A stretch of DNA of 7,370 bases from an uncultured Rhodoferax sp. (GTDB taxonomy: Bacteria; Pseudomonadota; Gammaproteobacteria; Burkholderiales; Burkholderiaceae_C). The notes beneath the pieces are model-generated. The model saw nothing but the letters and a program-made list of their open reading frames with translations. It ran no database searches and was not told where the DNA came from. The stretch lies in contig CAKZJN010000505.1 in assembly GCA_936943465.1 (NCBI GenBank), positions 1 to 7,370 on the forward strand, read 5' to 3'. Shown piece after piece: positions 1 to 6,045 of this stretch; the first letter of the stretch is position 1; every line of letters begins with the position of its first letter. The translations under genes were made by a program, and so were the position numbers.

Positions 1-365
1 ACGTATTTGGTGGCCACCTTGAGGCGTGAACCCTGCTTGACGGCCGAGGCGTAGTCAAAGTCGGCACGCACCGCCACACTGATGCGGCACTTGGCAATTT
101 GCAGGTCCAGCGGTTGGTACAGGCCCTGGCTGCCATGTTCCAGCAAGGTGTCCTTACCGGTAATGCCCATATCGGCACCGCCGTACTGCACATAGGTCGG
201 CACATCAGTGGCACGCACCACCAGCACCCGCACGTCGGGCTGGTTAGTGTCCAGAATCAGCTTGCGCGATTTTTCGGGGTCGTCCAGCACCTCGATCCCG
301 GCCGCCTTGAGCAGCGGTACGGTTTCTTCGAAGATGCGGCCTTTGGAGAGAGCGAGCGTAATCAT
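1..365 (-). CDS. hisG: ATP phosphoribosyltransferase HisG, N-terminal part (runs off window)
   Basis: This enzyme joins ATP and PRPP to give phosphoribosyl-ATP, the first step of histidine biosynthesis in the cytoplasm. I translated the minus strand from the ATG at 365-363. The protein begins MITLALSKGRIFEETVPLL and continues open for about 121 codons to the window edge. The opening LALSKGRI motif, VRVLVVRATDVPTYVQYGGAD (about residues 46-66) and DMGITGKD (about 66-73) are characteristic of HisG. Starting directly at the first beta strand suits the short HisG form that works with a separate HisZ subunit, but the C-terminal half that would decide this is missing. No good Shine-Dalgarno sequence precedes the start. 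It lies 97 bp downstream of murA, across a GC-rich repeat, on the same strand. A murA-hisG order is common in Burkholderiales, where a his operon usually follows. Identity is secure; length class is inferred. Confidence 0.95.
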   Translation of the reverse strand, partial: MITLALSKGRIFEETVPLLKAAGIEVLDDPEKSRKLILDTNQPDVRVLVVRATDVPTYVQYGGADMGITGKDTLLEHGSQGLYQPLDLQIAKCRISVAVRADFDYASAVKQGSRLKVATKY

Positions 366-381
366 AGATTTTCAGCAAGGT

Positions 382-456
382 TGAGCGCCGCCGGGCCGCC
401 CCAAGGCGCGAGCGCCCCCTCGGGGGGCAGCGCAGCACACGCAGTGGCAAGCGTGG
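382..456 (-). repeat. 75-bp GC-rich intergenic repeat, copy 1
   Basis: Read on the minus strand, this element starts CCACGCTT and ends CGGCGGCGCTCA. It aligns without gaps to 2774-2848 read on the plus strand, with about 12 mismatches in 75 by hand count. It contains a strong hairpin: GCCCCC at 414-419 pairs with GGGGGC at 423-428 around a 3-base loop. A second short pairing is possible in CGCCTTGGGGCG. It fills most of the murA-hisG spacer and starts 6 bp after the murA stop. No T-tract follows, so it is not a standard intrinsic terminator, although it could affect read-through or message stability. It resembles abundant intergenic repeats I associate with Comamonadaceae genomes; that link is from memory. 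Confidence 0.85.
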
Positions 457-462
457 AGGCCA

Positions 463-1728
463 TTACTTCAGCCTTTCGATGTCTGCGCCAATGCCGCGCA
501 GCTTGGCTTCCATCTGGTCGTAGCCACGGTCCAGGTGGTAAATGCGGTCCACCAGAGTTTCGCCGTCCGCGACCAAGCCAGCGATCACCAGGCTGGCCGA
601 GGCGCGCAGGTCGGTCGCCATCACTGTGGCGCCCGACAACTTTTCAACCCCTTCAATCACGGCTACCTTGCCGTCGATCTGGATGTGCGCGCCCAAGCGC
701 ACCAACTCATTGACGTGCATGAAGCGGTTTTCAAAAATCGTTTCGGTCACCTTGGACGGGCCTTGCGAAACGGCGTTCAGCGCCATGAACTGCGCCTGCA
801 TGTCGGTGGGGAAGCCGGGGTATTCGGTGGTGCGGAACGATTGCGCCTTCAAACGACCCTGGCTCTGAACACGGATGCCATCGGCCAGCGCCGTTACCGT
901 AGCGCCAGCATCGCGCAGCTTGTCAATCACGGCGTCCAGATGGTCGGCACGGCCATGCTTGAGCACCACATCGCCACCGGTCGCGGCTACCGCACACAGG
1001 AAGGTGCCGGTCTCAATGCGGTCGGCCACCACCTGGTGGGCACAACCGTGCAGCGACTCCACGCCCTGAATGCGGATGCGGCTGGTGCCGTGGCCTTCGA
1101 TCTTGGCGCCCATCTTGATCAGCAGCTCACACAGATCGGGAATCTCGGGTTCTTGCGCGGCGTTTTCCAGCAGGGTCTCGCCCTCGGCCAGCGCCGCTGC
1201 CATCAGAAAGTTTTCGGTACCGGTCACAGTCACCATGTCGGTGGCAATGCGCGCGCCCTTCAGGCGTTTGCGACCCTGCGCCAGCTTGGCCACCATGTAG
1301 CCATGCTCCACCGCAATCTCGGCACCCATGGCGGTCAAGCCCTTCAGGTGCTGGTCCACCGGTCGTGAACCAATCGCACAACCACCGGGCAAGGACACCT
1401 TGGCATGGCCAAAACGTGCCAACAACGGGCCCAGTGCCAGCACCGACGCGCGCATGGTTTTCACCAGTTCGTAGGGGGCCTCGGGGTTGTTGAGTGCAGC
1501 AGCATTCAGCACCACGGTTCCACCGTCCCCCAACTCGGCGGTCACGCCCATATTGCGGATCAGCTTGAGCATGGTGGACACGTCCTGCAGACGCGGCACG
1601 TTGTGCAGCGTGAGCGGATCAGCGGTTAGCAGCGCAGCGCACAGCTCTGGCAGGGCGGCGTTCTTGGCACCGGAAATCAGCACCTCGCCACGCAACTGGC
1701 GACCACCACGAATCTGTAATTTGTCCAT
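463..1728 (-). CDS. murA: UDP-N-acetylglucosamine 1-carboxyvinyltransferase MurA
   Basis: MurA transfers enolpyruvate from PEP to UDP-GlcNAc, the first committed step of peptidoglycan synthesis in the cytoplasm, and is the fosfomycin target. The 421-residue product matches the family length (about 420) and has the EPSP-synthase-like inside-out barrel throughout. Visible key sites are Lys22 in SGAKNAALP (substrate binding), the catalytic Cys117 in LPGGCAIGSRPVD (so fosfomycin sensitivity is expected at the target), the FPTDMQAQF motif with the catalytic Asp, ENRFMHV, ATDLRASASLV, and DRGYDQMEAKLRGIGADIERLK at the end. The start at 1728 gives MDKLQIRGGRQL, which matches known MurA N-termini. 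An in-frame ATG 18 bp upstream would add MGRQSL inside ibaG and is less likely. The start overlaps the ibaG stop (TGATG) and lacks a clear Shine-Dalgarno sequence, which suggests translational coupling to ibaG. Confidence 0.98.
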   Translation of the reverse strand: MDKLQIRGGRQLRGEVLISGAKNAALPELCAALLTADPLTLHNVPRLQDVSTMLKLIRNMGVTAELGDGGTVVLNAAALNNPEAPYELVKTMRASVLALGPLLARFGHAKVSLPGGCAIGSRPVDQHLKGLTAMGAEIAVEHGYMVAKLAQGRKRLKGARIATDMVTVTGTENFLMAAALAEGETLLENAAQEPEIPDLCELLIKMGAKIEGHGTSRIRIQGVESLHGCAHQVVADRIETGTFLCAVAATGGDVVLKHGRADHLDAVIDKLRDAGATVTALADGIRVQSQGRLKAQSFRTTEYPGFPTDMQAQFMALNAVSQGPSKVTETIFENRFMHVNELVRLGAHIQIDGKVAVIEGVEKLSGATVMATDLRASASLVIAGLVADGETLVDRIYHLDRGYDQMEAKLRGIGADIERLK

Positions 1729-1967
1729 CAGGCTTTGGCGGCCCATTCGGCCGGTGTATAGGTTTTCATGGAAAGGGCGTGCACCTCATCGGTCTGGATG
1801 CGTGCGCCGAGCGTGGCGTACACCTGCTGGTGGCGCTGAATCAGACGCTTTCCTTCAAAAGCAGTGGACACAATGGTGGCAAACCAGTGGCGGCCATCGC
1901 CTTCGAGTTCGCAGTGTTCACAGGCCAGGCCTGCAGAGATCAGTTGTTTGAGTTGGTCAGCAGTCAT
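1728..1967 (-). CDS. ibaG: BolA family protein IbaG
   Basis: This small (79 aa) cytoplasmic protein belongs to the BolA/IbaG family. Family members partner with monothiol glutaredoxins to bind or transfer [2Fe-2S] clusters, and E. coli IbaG is linked to acid stress. The whole protein is one BolA domain: an N-terminal helix (MTADQLKQLISAGL), the loop CEHCELEGDGRHW, helix RLIQRHQQVYATLG, then the conserved VHALSMKTYTPAEW near the C-terminus. His63 in that last motif matches the invariant BolA-family cluster ligand. Cys16, Cys19 and His27 lie in or near the variable loop that can supply the second ligand. The C-terminal KTYTPAEW and position directly before murA match IbaG rather than BolA proper. 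The gene begins 37 bp after the upstream permease gene; no strong Shine-Dalgarno sequence is visible. Its stop shares one base with the murA start. Confidence 0.93.
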   Translation of the reverse strand: MTADQLKQLISAGLACEHCELEGDGRHWFATIVSTAFEGKRLIQRHQQVYATLGARIQTDEVHALSMKTYTPAEWAAKA

Positions 1968-2004
1968 GAATGCACGGGACGGGCCCGGTAAAGAAATTGG
2001 CGCC

Positions 2005-2760
2005 TCAGCTCCGGATTTTGTAGCCGGTGCGCAGCAAGTAGAGCGCCACGACGCTGACCAGCAGCAGGGTCGCCCCCACCACCGACAGGCTCAGCCAAGG
2101 CGACACATCGCTCACGCCAAAGAAGCCATAGCGAAAGCCGTCAATCATGTAGAAAAACGGGTTGAAGTGACTCACCGTTTGCCAGAACGGCGGCAGTGAG
2201 TGGATGGAATAGAACACACCGCTCAAAAAGGTCATGGGCATGACCACAAAATTCTGAAAGGCTGCCAGTTGATCAAATTTTTCGGCCCACAGGCCGGCGA
2301 TCAGACCCAGCGTTCCCATCAGTGCTGCACCCAACAGGGCAAACACCACAATCCACAGCGGAGCAGCAAAGCTGATTGAGGTAAAGAACGCCGATACGGC
2401 AAAAACGCCGACGCCAACCACCACGCCCCGCAGAATCGATGCGCCCACATAAGCCATGAACCAATGCACGTACGACAGGGGCGTTAGCAGCAGAAAAACC
2501 AGGTTGCCCATCACCTTGCTCATGATGAGCGAAGACGAACTATTGGCAAATGCGTTTTGCAACACGCTCATCATGGCCAGCCCCGGCACCAGAAACGCGG
2601 TGTAACTCACCGCGTCGTAGACCTTGACGTGGTCTTCCAGCGCGTGGCCAAAAATCAACAAATACAGCATAGCTGTCAGAACCGGGCCTGCGATCGTCTG
2701 AAAAGCGACCCGCCAGAAGCGCAGGCTTTCCTTGTAAAACAGAGTTTGCCAGCCGTTCAT
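2005..2760 (-). CDS. yadH: ABC-2 type transporter permease (YadH-like)
   Basis: This is an inner-membrane permease of the ABC-2 family, expected to form a dimer with two copies of the adjacent ATPase. The 251-residue product fits E. coli YadH (about 256). About six hydrophobic segments are visible, near residues 22-37, 52-70, 83-120, 132-157, 168-184 and 226-244. The conserved central block FLVPGLAMMSVLQNAF (56-71) and the C-terminal GVFYSIHSLPPFWQ...NPFFYMIDGFRYG (181-212) are typical of the YadH/NodJ-like branch. The substrate is unknown; E. coli YadGH itself is poorly characterised. I chose the ATG at 2760 (MNGWQTLFYKESLRFWR), which starts at the normal amphipathic N-terminus. A longer reading from 2868 adds 36 Arg-rich residues that are just the repeat at 2774-2848 translated. 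A G-rich stretch (GGGGGTAC) about 8 bases upstream may serve as a weak ribosome-binding site. Confidence 0.92.
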   Translation of the reverse strand: MNGWQTLFYKESLRFWRVAFQTIAGPVLTAMLYLLIFGHALEDHVKVYDAVSYTAFLVPGLAMMSVLQNAFANSSSSLIMSKVMGNLVFLLLTPLSYVHWFMAYVGASILRGVVVGVGVFAVSAFFTSISFAAPLWIVVFALLGAALMGTLGLIAGLWAEKFDQLAAFQNFVVMPMTFLSGVFYSIHSLPPFWQTVSHFNPFFYMIDGFRYGFFGVSDVSPWLSLSVVGATLLLVSVVALYLLRTGYKIRS

Positions 2761-2773
2761 ACCAAAAGTACCC

Positions 2774-2848
2774 CCACGCTTCTCGCTACGCGTAGTGCGC
2801 TGCCCCCCAAGGGGACCTTCGCGCCTTGGGACGGCCCGGCGGCGCTCA
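2774..2848 (+). repeat. 75-bp GC-rich intergenic repeat, copy 2 (inverted relative to copy 1)
   Basis: On the plus strand this starts CCACGCTT and ends CGGCGGCGCTCA, aligning without gaps to the minus strand of 382-456 at roughly 84% identity. The central hairpin is weaker here (CCCC pairing with GGGG around CCAA) because several bases of the stem are changed. It fills the spacer between the ABC ATPase and permease genes, and the final TCA of the repeat is, on the minus strand, the TGA stop codon of the ATPase gene. Relative to transcription its orientation is opposite to that of copy 1. No T-tract or transposase is associated with it. Confidence 0.85.
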
Positions 2849-3805
2849 TTTCGTCTCTCCGCTGGCATGGACGGAGCCTTTGTTTTGTTGCATCACGTCC
2901 AGAAACACGTCTTCCAGGTCAGCCTTGCGAATTTCAACGTCCTGTGCCACCAAGCCGGCTTCGCGCACAGCGGCCAGGTAGCGCTCCACTTCCAACGCGT
3001 CATTGGCCGGGAACTGGACAATGCGCCCCGTGATGCGAGCCTTTTCCGCCAGCGCCTTTGGCAATTCGGCGTCCAGCTTGAAACGCAATACGTTGCTGGA
3101 CGCGGCCTTGAGCAAGTCACTGGTTTTGTCCAGCGCCACAATGCGGCCGGTCTTGAGCATGGCGATGCGGCCGCACAGGGCTTCCGCTTCTTCCAGGTAA
3201 TGCGTGGTCAGCAGCACCGTGTGACCTTCGCGGTTGAGTTTGGCGATGAAGGCCCACAAGGTCTGGCGCAGCTCCACGTCCACCCCGGCGGTGGGCTCAT
3301 CCAGCACAATGACCGGCGGCTTGTGCACCAGCGCCTGTGCCACCAGCACACGGCGCTTCATGCCACCCGATAGCTGACGCATATTGGCGTTGGCCTTATC
3401 GGTCAGCCCCAGGTTTTCAAGCAACTCGTCTATCCAGGCGCCATTGTTTTTGATGCCGAAATAGCCCGACTGGATGCGAAGCAACTCGCGTACATTGAAA
3501 AAGGGATCAAACACCAGTTCTTGCGGCACCACACCCAAGGAGCGGCGCGCATCGGCAAAGTCGGTTTGCACATCGTGACCCAGCACACTCACGCTTCCAC
3601 GGGTAGCGCGGGTCAAGCCGGCCAAAACGCTGATCATGGTGGTTTTACCGGCGCCGTTGGGGCCTAGCAGGCCGAAGAATTCACCTTCTTCAATCTGCAA
3701 ACTGACGTCATCCAGCGCAAGAAAGGTTTCACCCGCCGCGCTCGTTTTGGAAGACTTGGGCTTTGGGTAGGCTTTGGAGACGGATTGAAAGGAGATGGCA
3801 GCCAT
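2846..3805 (-). CDS. yadG: ABC transporter ATP-binding protein (YadG-like)
   Basis: This cytoplasmic ATPase should energise the ABC-2 permease encoded just downstream. All nucleotide-binding motifs are intact in the 319-residue product: Walker A GPNGAGKTT (48-56), Q-loop Gln95 in VVPQE, signature LSGGM (145-149), Walker B VIVLDEP (165-171) followed by D-loop TAGVD, and H-loop His202 in TTHYLEEAE. The blocks LSGGMKRRV, DEPTAGVDVELRQTLW and LLTTHYLEEAEALC are very close to E. coli YadG. A C-terminal domain of about 100 residues follows, ending in a LEDVFLDVM motif typical of ABC-2 exporters. A Lys/Ser-rich stretch (about residues 14-27) lengthens the loop between the first two strands. The ATG at 3805 lies 28 bp after mlaB and lacks a Shine-Dalgarno sequence; TCTCCT precedes it. 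The TGA stop is part of the adjoining repeat. Transport substrate is not deducible. Confidence 0.94.
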   Translation of the reverse strand: MAAISFQSVSKAYPKPKSSKTSAAGETFLALDDVSLQIEEGEFFGLLGPNGAGKTTMISVLAGLTRATRGSVSVLGHDVQTDFADARRSLGVVPQELVFDPFFNVRELLRIQSGYFGIKNNGAWIDELLENLGLTDKANANMRQLSGGMKRRVLVAQALVHKPPVIVLDEPTAGVDVELRQTLWAFIAKLNREGHTVLLTTHYLEEAEALCGRIAMLKTGRIVALDKTSDLLKAASSNVLRFKLDAELPKALAEKARITGRIVQFPANDALEVERYLAAVREAGLVAQDVEIRKADLEDVFLDVMQQNKGSVHASGETK

Positions 3806-3833
3806 AGGAGACCGCCATTTTAGCTGTCGCAGA

Positions 3834-4103
3834 TCAGGCGGCTGTTAACAGGCCTTCAATGCCGTACAAAGCGGCCAGATCACGCAGTCGGTCGGGCAAG
3901 CCCTTGACGGCAAACAGCTTGCCGGCCCGAGCGCACTCGCGGCGAACCGCCAGCAGCACGGCCAAGGCCGAAGAGTCGAAATTGCTCAGCGGCGCGGCAT
4001 CCACAATGACCTTCTTCTCGGCCTCCTGCTGCACATCCTGGGTCAATTTTTCCAGACAGTCATTGGCCTGGCTTTGCGTAAGAATGGCGGGCAGGGTCAG
4101 CAT
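3834..4103 (-). CDS. mlaB: Mla system STAS-domain subunit MlaB
   Basis: MlaB is the small cytoplasmic STAS-domain protein of the MlaFEDB phospholipid transporter, where it binds MlaF and supports complex assembly and ATPase activity. The 89-residue product is a single STAS domain: short strand MLTLPAILTQ, helix ANDCLEKLTQDVQQ, strand KKVIVDAA (30-37), then the characteristic loop and helix LSNFDSSALAVLLAVRREC (39-57), strand KLFAVKGLP and a final helix. Ser44 or Ser45 sits where STAS proteins carry the conserved Ser/Thr. Sequence conservation is low, as is usual for MlaB, so position helps: it is 6 bp after mlaC and the last gene of the mla set. The weak ribosome-binding signal and short gap suggest coupled translation with mlaC. 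A generic STAS protein is the only alternative, and context argues against it. Confidence 0.9.
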   Translation of the reverse strand: MLTLPAILTQSQANDCLEKLTQDVQQEAEKKVIVDAAPLSNFDSSALAVLLAVRRECARAGKLFAVKGLPDRLRDLAALYGIEGLLTAA

Positions 4104-4109
4104 GGTGAA

Positions 4110-4751
4110 TTATTTCTTGGAGTTGGCGTTGGCCTTGTTACGTTCTACCAGCGAGGCAATCAGGCCGTCAAGTCCCTTGGCGTTAATTTCAGCGGAGAAC
4201 TGGCTCTTGTAGTTTTCCACCAGCCAAACGCCCAGCACATTGATGTTGTAAATCTTCCAGCCTGCGCCCTGCCCCGGCGTCTTCTCCAGGCGGTAGTCCA
4301 GTTGAATCGGGTCGCCGCTGCCCTTGATTTCGGAGCGGACTACCACTTCCTTGTCCTCGAGCGCGGCACGCAGGGGCTTCAGGAAAATATTCTGGTCGGT
4401 GATTTGTGCCAGCGCTCCCGAATAGGTGCGAACCAGCAATATTTTGAACTCGTCCTGCAGACGCTTTTGCTGCTCGGGGGTAGCCTGACGCCAGGCTGGG
4501 CCCACTGCGGAGGCGGTCATGCGCTGAAAATTCAGGTTAGGGAGGATGCGGGAATCCACCAACGCGACCACCTTGGTCATGTCGCCAGCACGGATGGACT
4601 TGTCGGCCTTAATGGCGTCGAGCACTTCGGTCGACAGCCGCTTGATCAGCACATCGGGGGCCTCATCGTCAGCCCAGGCCTGACCGGCAACGCCCAAGGC
4701 GGCGATCATCGAAAAACCCACAAAAAGCTTGCGCAAGAACGCTCGTTTCAT
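4110..4751 (-). CDS. mlaC: Periplasmic phospholipid-binding protein MlaC
   Basis: MlaC shuttles phospholipid across the periplasm between the outer-membrane MlaA complex and the inner-membrane MlaFEDB complex. The 213-residue product starts with a clear Sec signal peptide: basic MKRAFLRK, a hydrophobic core (about 10-24) and a cleavage site after AWA at residue 27. The mature part carries the MlaC/Ttg2D fold, with DSRILPNLNFQRMTASAVG, GPAWRQATPEQQKRLQDEF and LLVRTYSGAL as recognisable family blocks, and GWKIYNINVLGVWLVENYK near the end. Length matches E. coli MlaC (211). I chose ATG 4751; a GTG at 4757, six bases upstream, would add two residues and cannot be excluded. Neither has a strong Shine-Dalgarno sequence. 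It follows mlaA by 78 bp, the longest spacer within the mla set, and precedes mlaB by 6 bp. Confidence 0.95.
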   Translation of the reverse strand: MKRAFLRKLFVGFSMIAALGVAGQAWADDEAPDVLIKRLSTEVLDAIKADKSIRAGDMTKVVALVDSRILPNLNFQRMTASAVGPAWRQATPEQQKRLQDEFKILLVRTYSGALAQITDQNIFLKPLRAALEDKEVVVRSEIKGSGDPIQLDYRLEKTPGQGAGWKIYNINVLGVWLVENYKSQFSAEINAKGLDGLIASLVERNKANANSKK

Positions 4752-4829
4752 ATCCACTTTTCAAACAAGAACATAGGTCGCATTATCTACGGCGGCCCAA
4801 AAGCCCACGTTGCGTGGAGGTAAAGTAAG
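4752..4829 (-). other. mlaA-mlaC spacer with small hairpin, no clear promoter
   Basis: This 78-bp gap is the longest within the mla cluster. On the minus strand it holds a 5-bp hairpin, CCACG-CAA-CGTGG (plus-strand 4805-4817), followed by GCTTTTGGGC. The stem is too short and the T-run too brief to call a terminator. A GATAAT hexamer (about 4782-4787) resembles a -10 box, but no reasonable -35 element lies 15-19 bases upstream. I see no other signal. Confidence 0.35.
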
Positions 4830-5561
4830 TCAAGGTTCTGTTACTTCTTCGGGGGGGTTGCCGTCGTATTGGATATTGCGCTGGCGCTGCAAATACGCAT
4901 CGCGCTGGAACAAATAAGCATCCAGTGCGGCGCTGTCGAGCACCTCGCCTGCATTCAGGTATTTGGCGCGCTGGTCAATCAAGCTGACCGTTGGCAACAC
5001 CGTGTGGGCCTCCTCACCACCCAGCGTGTACTTGGGCTGCCACTTTAGCTCCACCGGCAGGGCCGCTACCTCTCGCAGGGTAAATGGACCCAAGATGGGC
5101 AGCACCACAAATGGTCCGGGCGGCACGCCCCAGCGTCCCAAAGTCAGCCCCAAATCGGCTGGATGCCGCTCGATTTGCAGGTCACTGGCAACGTCCAGCA
5201 GTCCCAACATGCCAATCGTGCTGTTGACCATGAAGCGGCCGAGGTTGTCGCCGGTCTCCAGCTTGCGGCCCTGCAACGCACTGTTCAAGGCGGACCAGCC
5301 ATCCTCCAGGTTGTTGAAGAAATTGCTGACCCCTTTGCGCACCCAGTTTGGCGCGACCGCGCGGTAACCTTTGGCCACGGGCTTGAGCACAGCGTCATCC
5401 ACCGCGTCATTGAAGCCAAACATGGTCCGGTTGTACGACTCCAACGGGTCACGCGGATCAGGGTGGGCCACGGTGGCACACCCCTGCAAAGCCAGCAGCG
5501 CCAGTGCGGCAAGCAAGGTGGCAACGAACCGTAGCCGTCGGGAAATGCCGGCCGACATCAT
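4830..5561 (-). CDS. mlaA: Outer-membrane lipoprotein MlaA (VacJ)
   Basis: MlaA sits in the outer membrane as a doughnut-shaped channel that removes mislocalised phospholipid from the outer leaflet and passes it to MlaC. The 243-residue product has a lipoprotein signal: basic SRRLR, a hydrophobic stretch (12-24), then lipobox LQGC with the lipidated cysteine at residue 28. The VacJ domain follows, with DPLESYNRTMFGFNDAVD (38-55), a NLEDGWSALNSALQG helix, the GRFMVNSTIGMLGLLDVA block, and LGRWGVPPGPFVVLPILGPFTLRE. The C-terminal tail is short and acidic compared with E. coli MlaA. The first ATG (5561) overlaps the mlaD stop in an ATGA arrangement; the next codon is also ATG, so the start may shift by one residue. 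There is no clear Shine-Dalgarno sequence, consistent with coupling to mlaD. Having mlaA inside the mla operon is usual in betaproteobacteria. Confidence 0.96.
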   Translation of the reverse strand: MMSAGISRRLRFVATLLAALALLALQGCATVAHPDPRDPLESYNRTMFGFNDAVDDAVLKPVAKGYRAVAPNWVRKGVSNFFNNLEDGWSALNSALQGRKLETGDNLGRFMVNSTIGMLGLLDVASDLQIERHPADLGLTLGRWGVPPGPFVVLPILGPFTLREVAALPVELKWQPKYTLGGEEAHTVLPTVSLIDQRAKYLNAGEVLDSAALDAYLFQRDAYLQRQRNIQYDGNPPEEVTEP

Positions 5562-6037
5562 GGTTTGGCTTTGTCCGAGGGTCCGTCCGCCGCCTTGCTG
5601 TAGAGGAACTGGCTGATCAGGTTCTCGAGGACCACGGCCGATTGCGTGGTGCTAATGGTGTCGCCGGCGGCCAGATTGGCAACATCGGCTCCGGCTTCAA
5701 TGCCTATGTATTGCTCGCCCAGCAAACCACTGGTCAGAATTTTCAGCGAACTGTCTTTGGGGAATACATAGCGCTTGTCCATGGACAAGGTGACCTTGGC
5801 CTGAAAAGACTTGTCGTCAAACGCAATGCCATCCACATGCCCCACCACGACACCGGCACTCTTCACCGTTGCCTTGGCCTTCAGGCCGCCGATGTTGTCG
5901 AACTTGGCGGTAACTTGGTAGCCCTTATCCAAATTGAAGGTCAACAAGTTGGCGGCCTGCAAGGCCAGAAACACCAAGGCCGCGCCCCCGATCAACACAA
6001 ACAGGCCTACCCACACATCCGTACTGGAACGTTGCAT
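5558..6037 (-). CDS. mlaD: Mla MCE-domain protein MlaD
   Basis: MlaD is the inner-membrane-anchored MCE protein whose hexameric ring in the periplasm receives phospholipid on the MlaFEB core. The 159-residue product has a short N-terminal tail, one transmembrane helix (about 8-28, VWVGLFVLIGGAALVFLALQ), and a single MCE domain (about 38-116) with FDNIGGLKAKATVKSAGVVVG and the hallmark LTSGLLGEQYIGIE. A hydrophobic helix after the domain (AVVLENLISQFLYSK, 134-148) matches the segment that lines the ring's central pore in E. coli MlaD. The protein is somewhat shorter than E. coli MlaD (183 aa), mainly at the C-terminus. Translation starts 11 bp after mlaE, with an AGGAG site that overlaps the mlaE stop codon; its own stop overlaps the mlaA start by 4 bp. 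Confidence 0.97.
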   Translation of the reverse strand: MQRSSTDVWVGLFVLIGGAALVFLALQAANLLTFNLDKGYQVTAKFDNIGGLKAKATVKSAGVVVGHVDGIAFDDKSFQAKVTLSMDKRYVFPKDSSLKILTSGLLGEQYIGIEAGADVANLAAGDTISTTQSAVVLENLISQFLYSKAADGPSDKAKP

Positions 6038-6045
6038 GTCTTCTT

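Noticed and set aside
412..428. Intrinsic terminator after murA
   Set aside because: The GCCCCC/GGGGGC hairpin is strong, but no T-tract follows on the transcribed side, and the structure is part of a repeat that also occurs in opposite orientation.
244..450. Small minus-strand open frame of 68 codons over the murA-hisG spacer
   Set aside because: It translates repeat copy 1 and then runs out of frame into hisG. A similar peptide (RCPPRG.SRLG.ARRRS) appears from copy 2 on the plus strand, so it is a by-product of the repeat.
535..1368. Long plus-strand open frame of 277 codons opposite murA
   Set aside because: It is exactly antisense to the well-conserved murA coding sequence. Its translation is rich in His, Gln and Arg and resembles no family I know, as expected for the complement of a high-GC gene.
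2761..2868. N-terminal extension of the permease starting at 2868
   Set aside because: The extra 36 residues are Arg-rich and come from translating the 75-bp repeat. The extension also overlaps the end of the ATPase gene, and YadH-like proteins start near MNGWQTLF.
4780..4790. Possible -10 promoter box (GATAAT) before mlaC
   Set aside because: No acceptable -35 hexamer lies at normal spacing, and a single hexamer match is expected by chance.
4074..4823. Plus-strand open frame of 249 codons opposite mlaC
   Set aside because: It is antisense to mlaC, which has a clear signal peptide and family blocks. Its own translation shows no domain.
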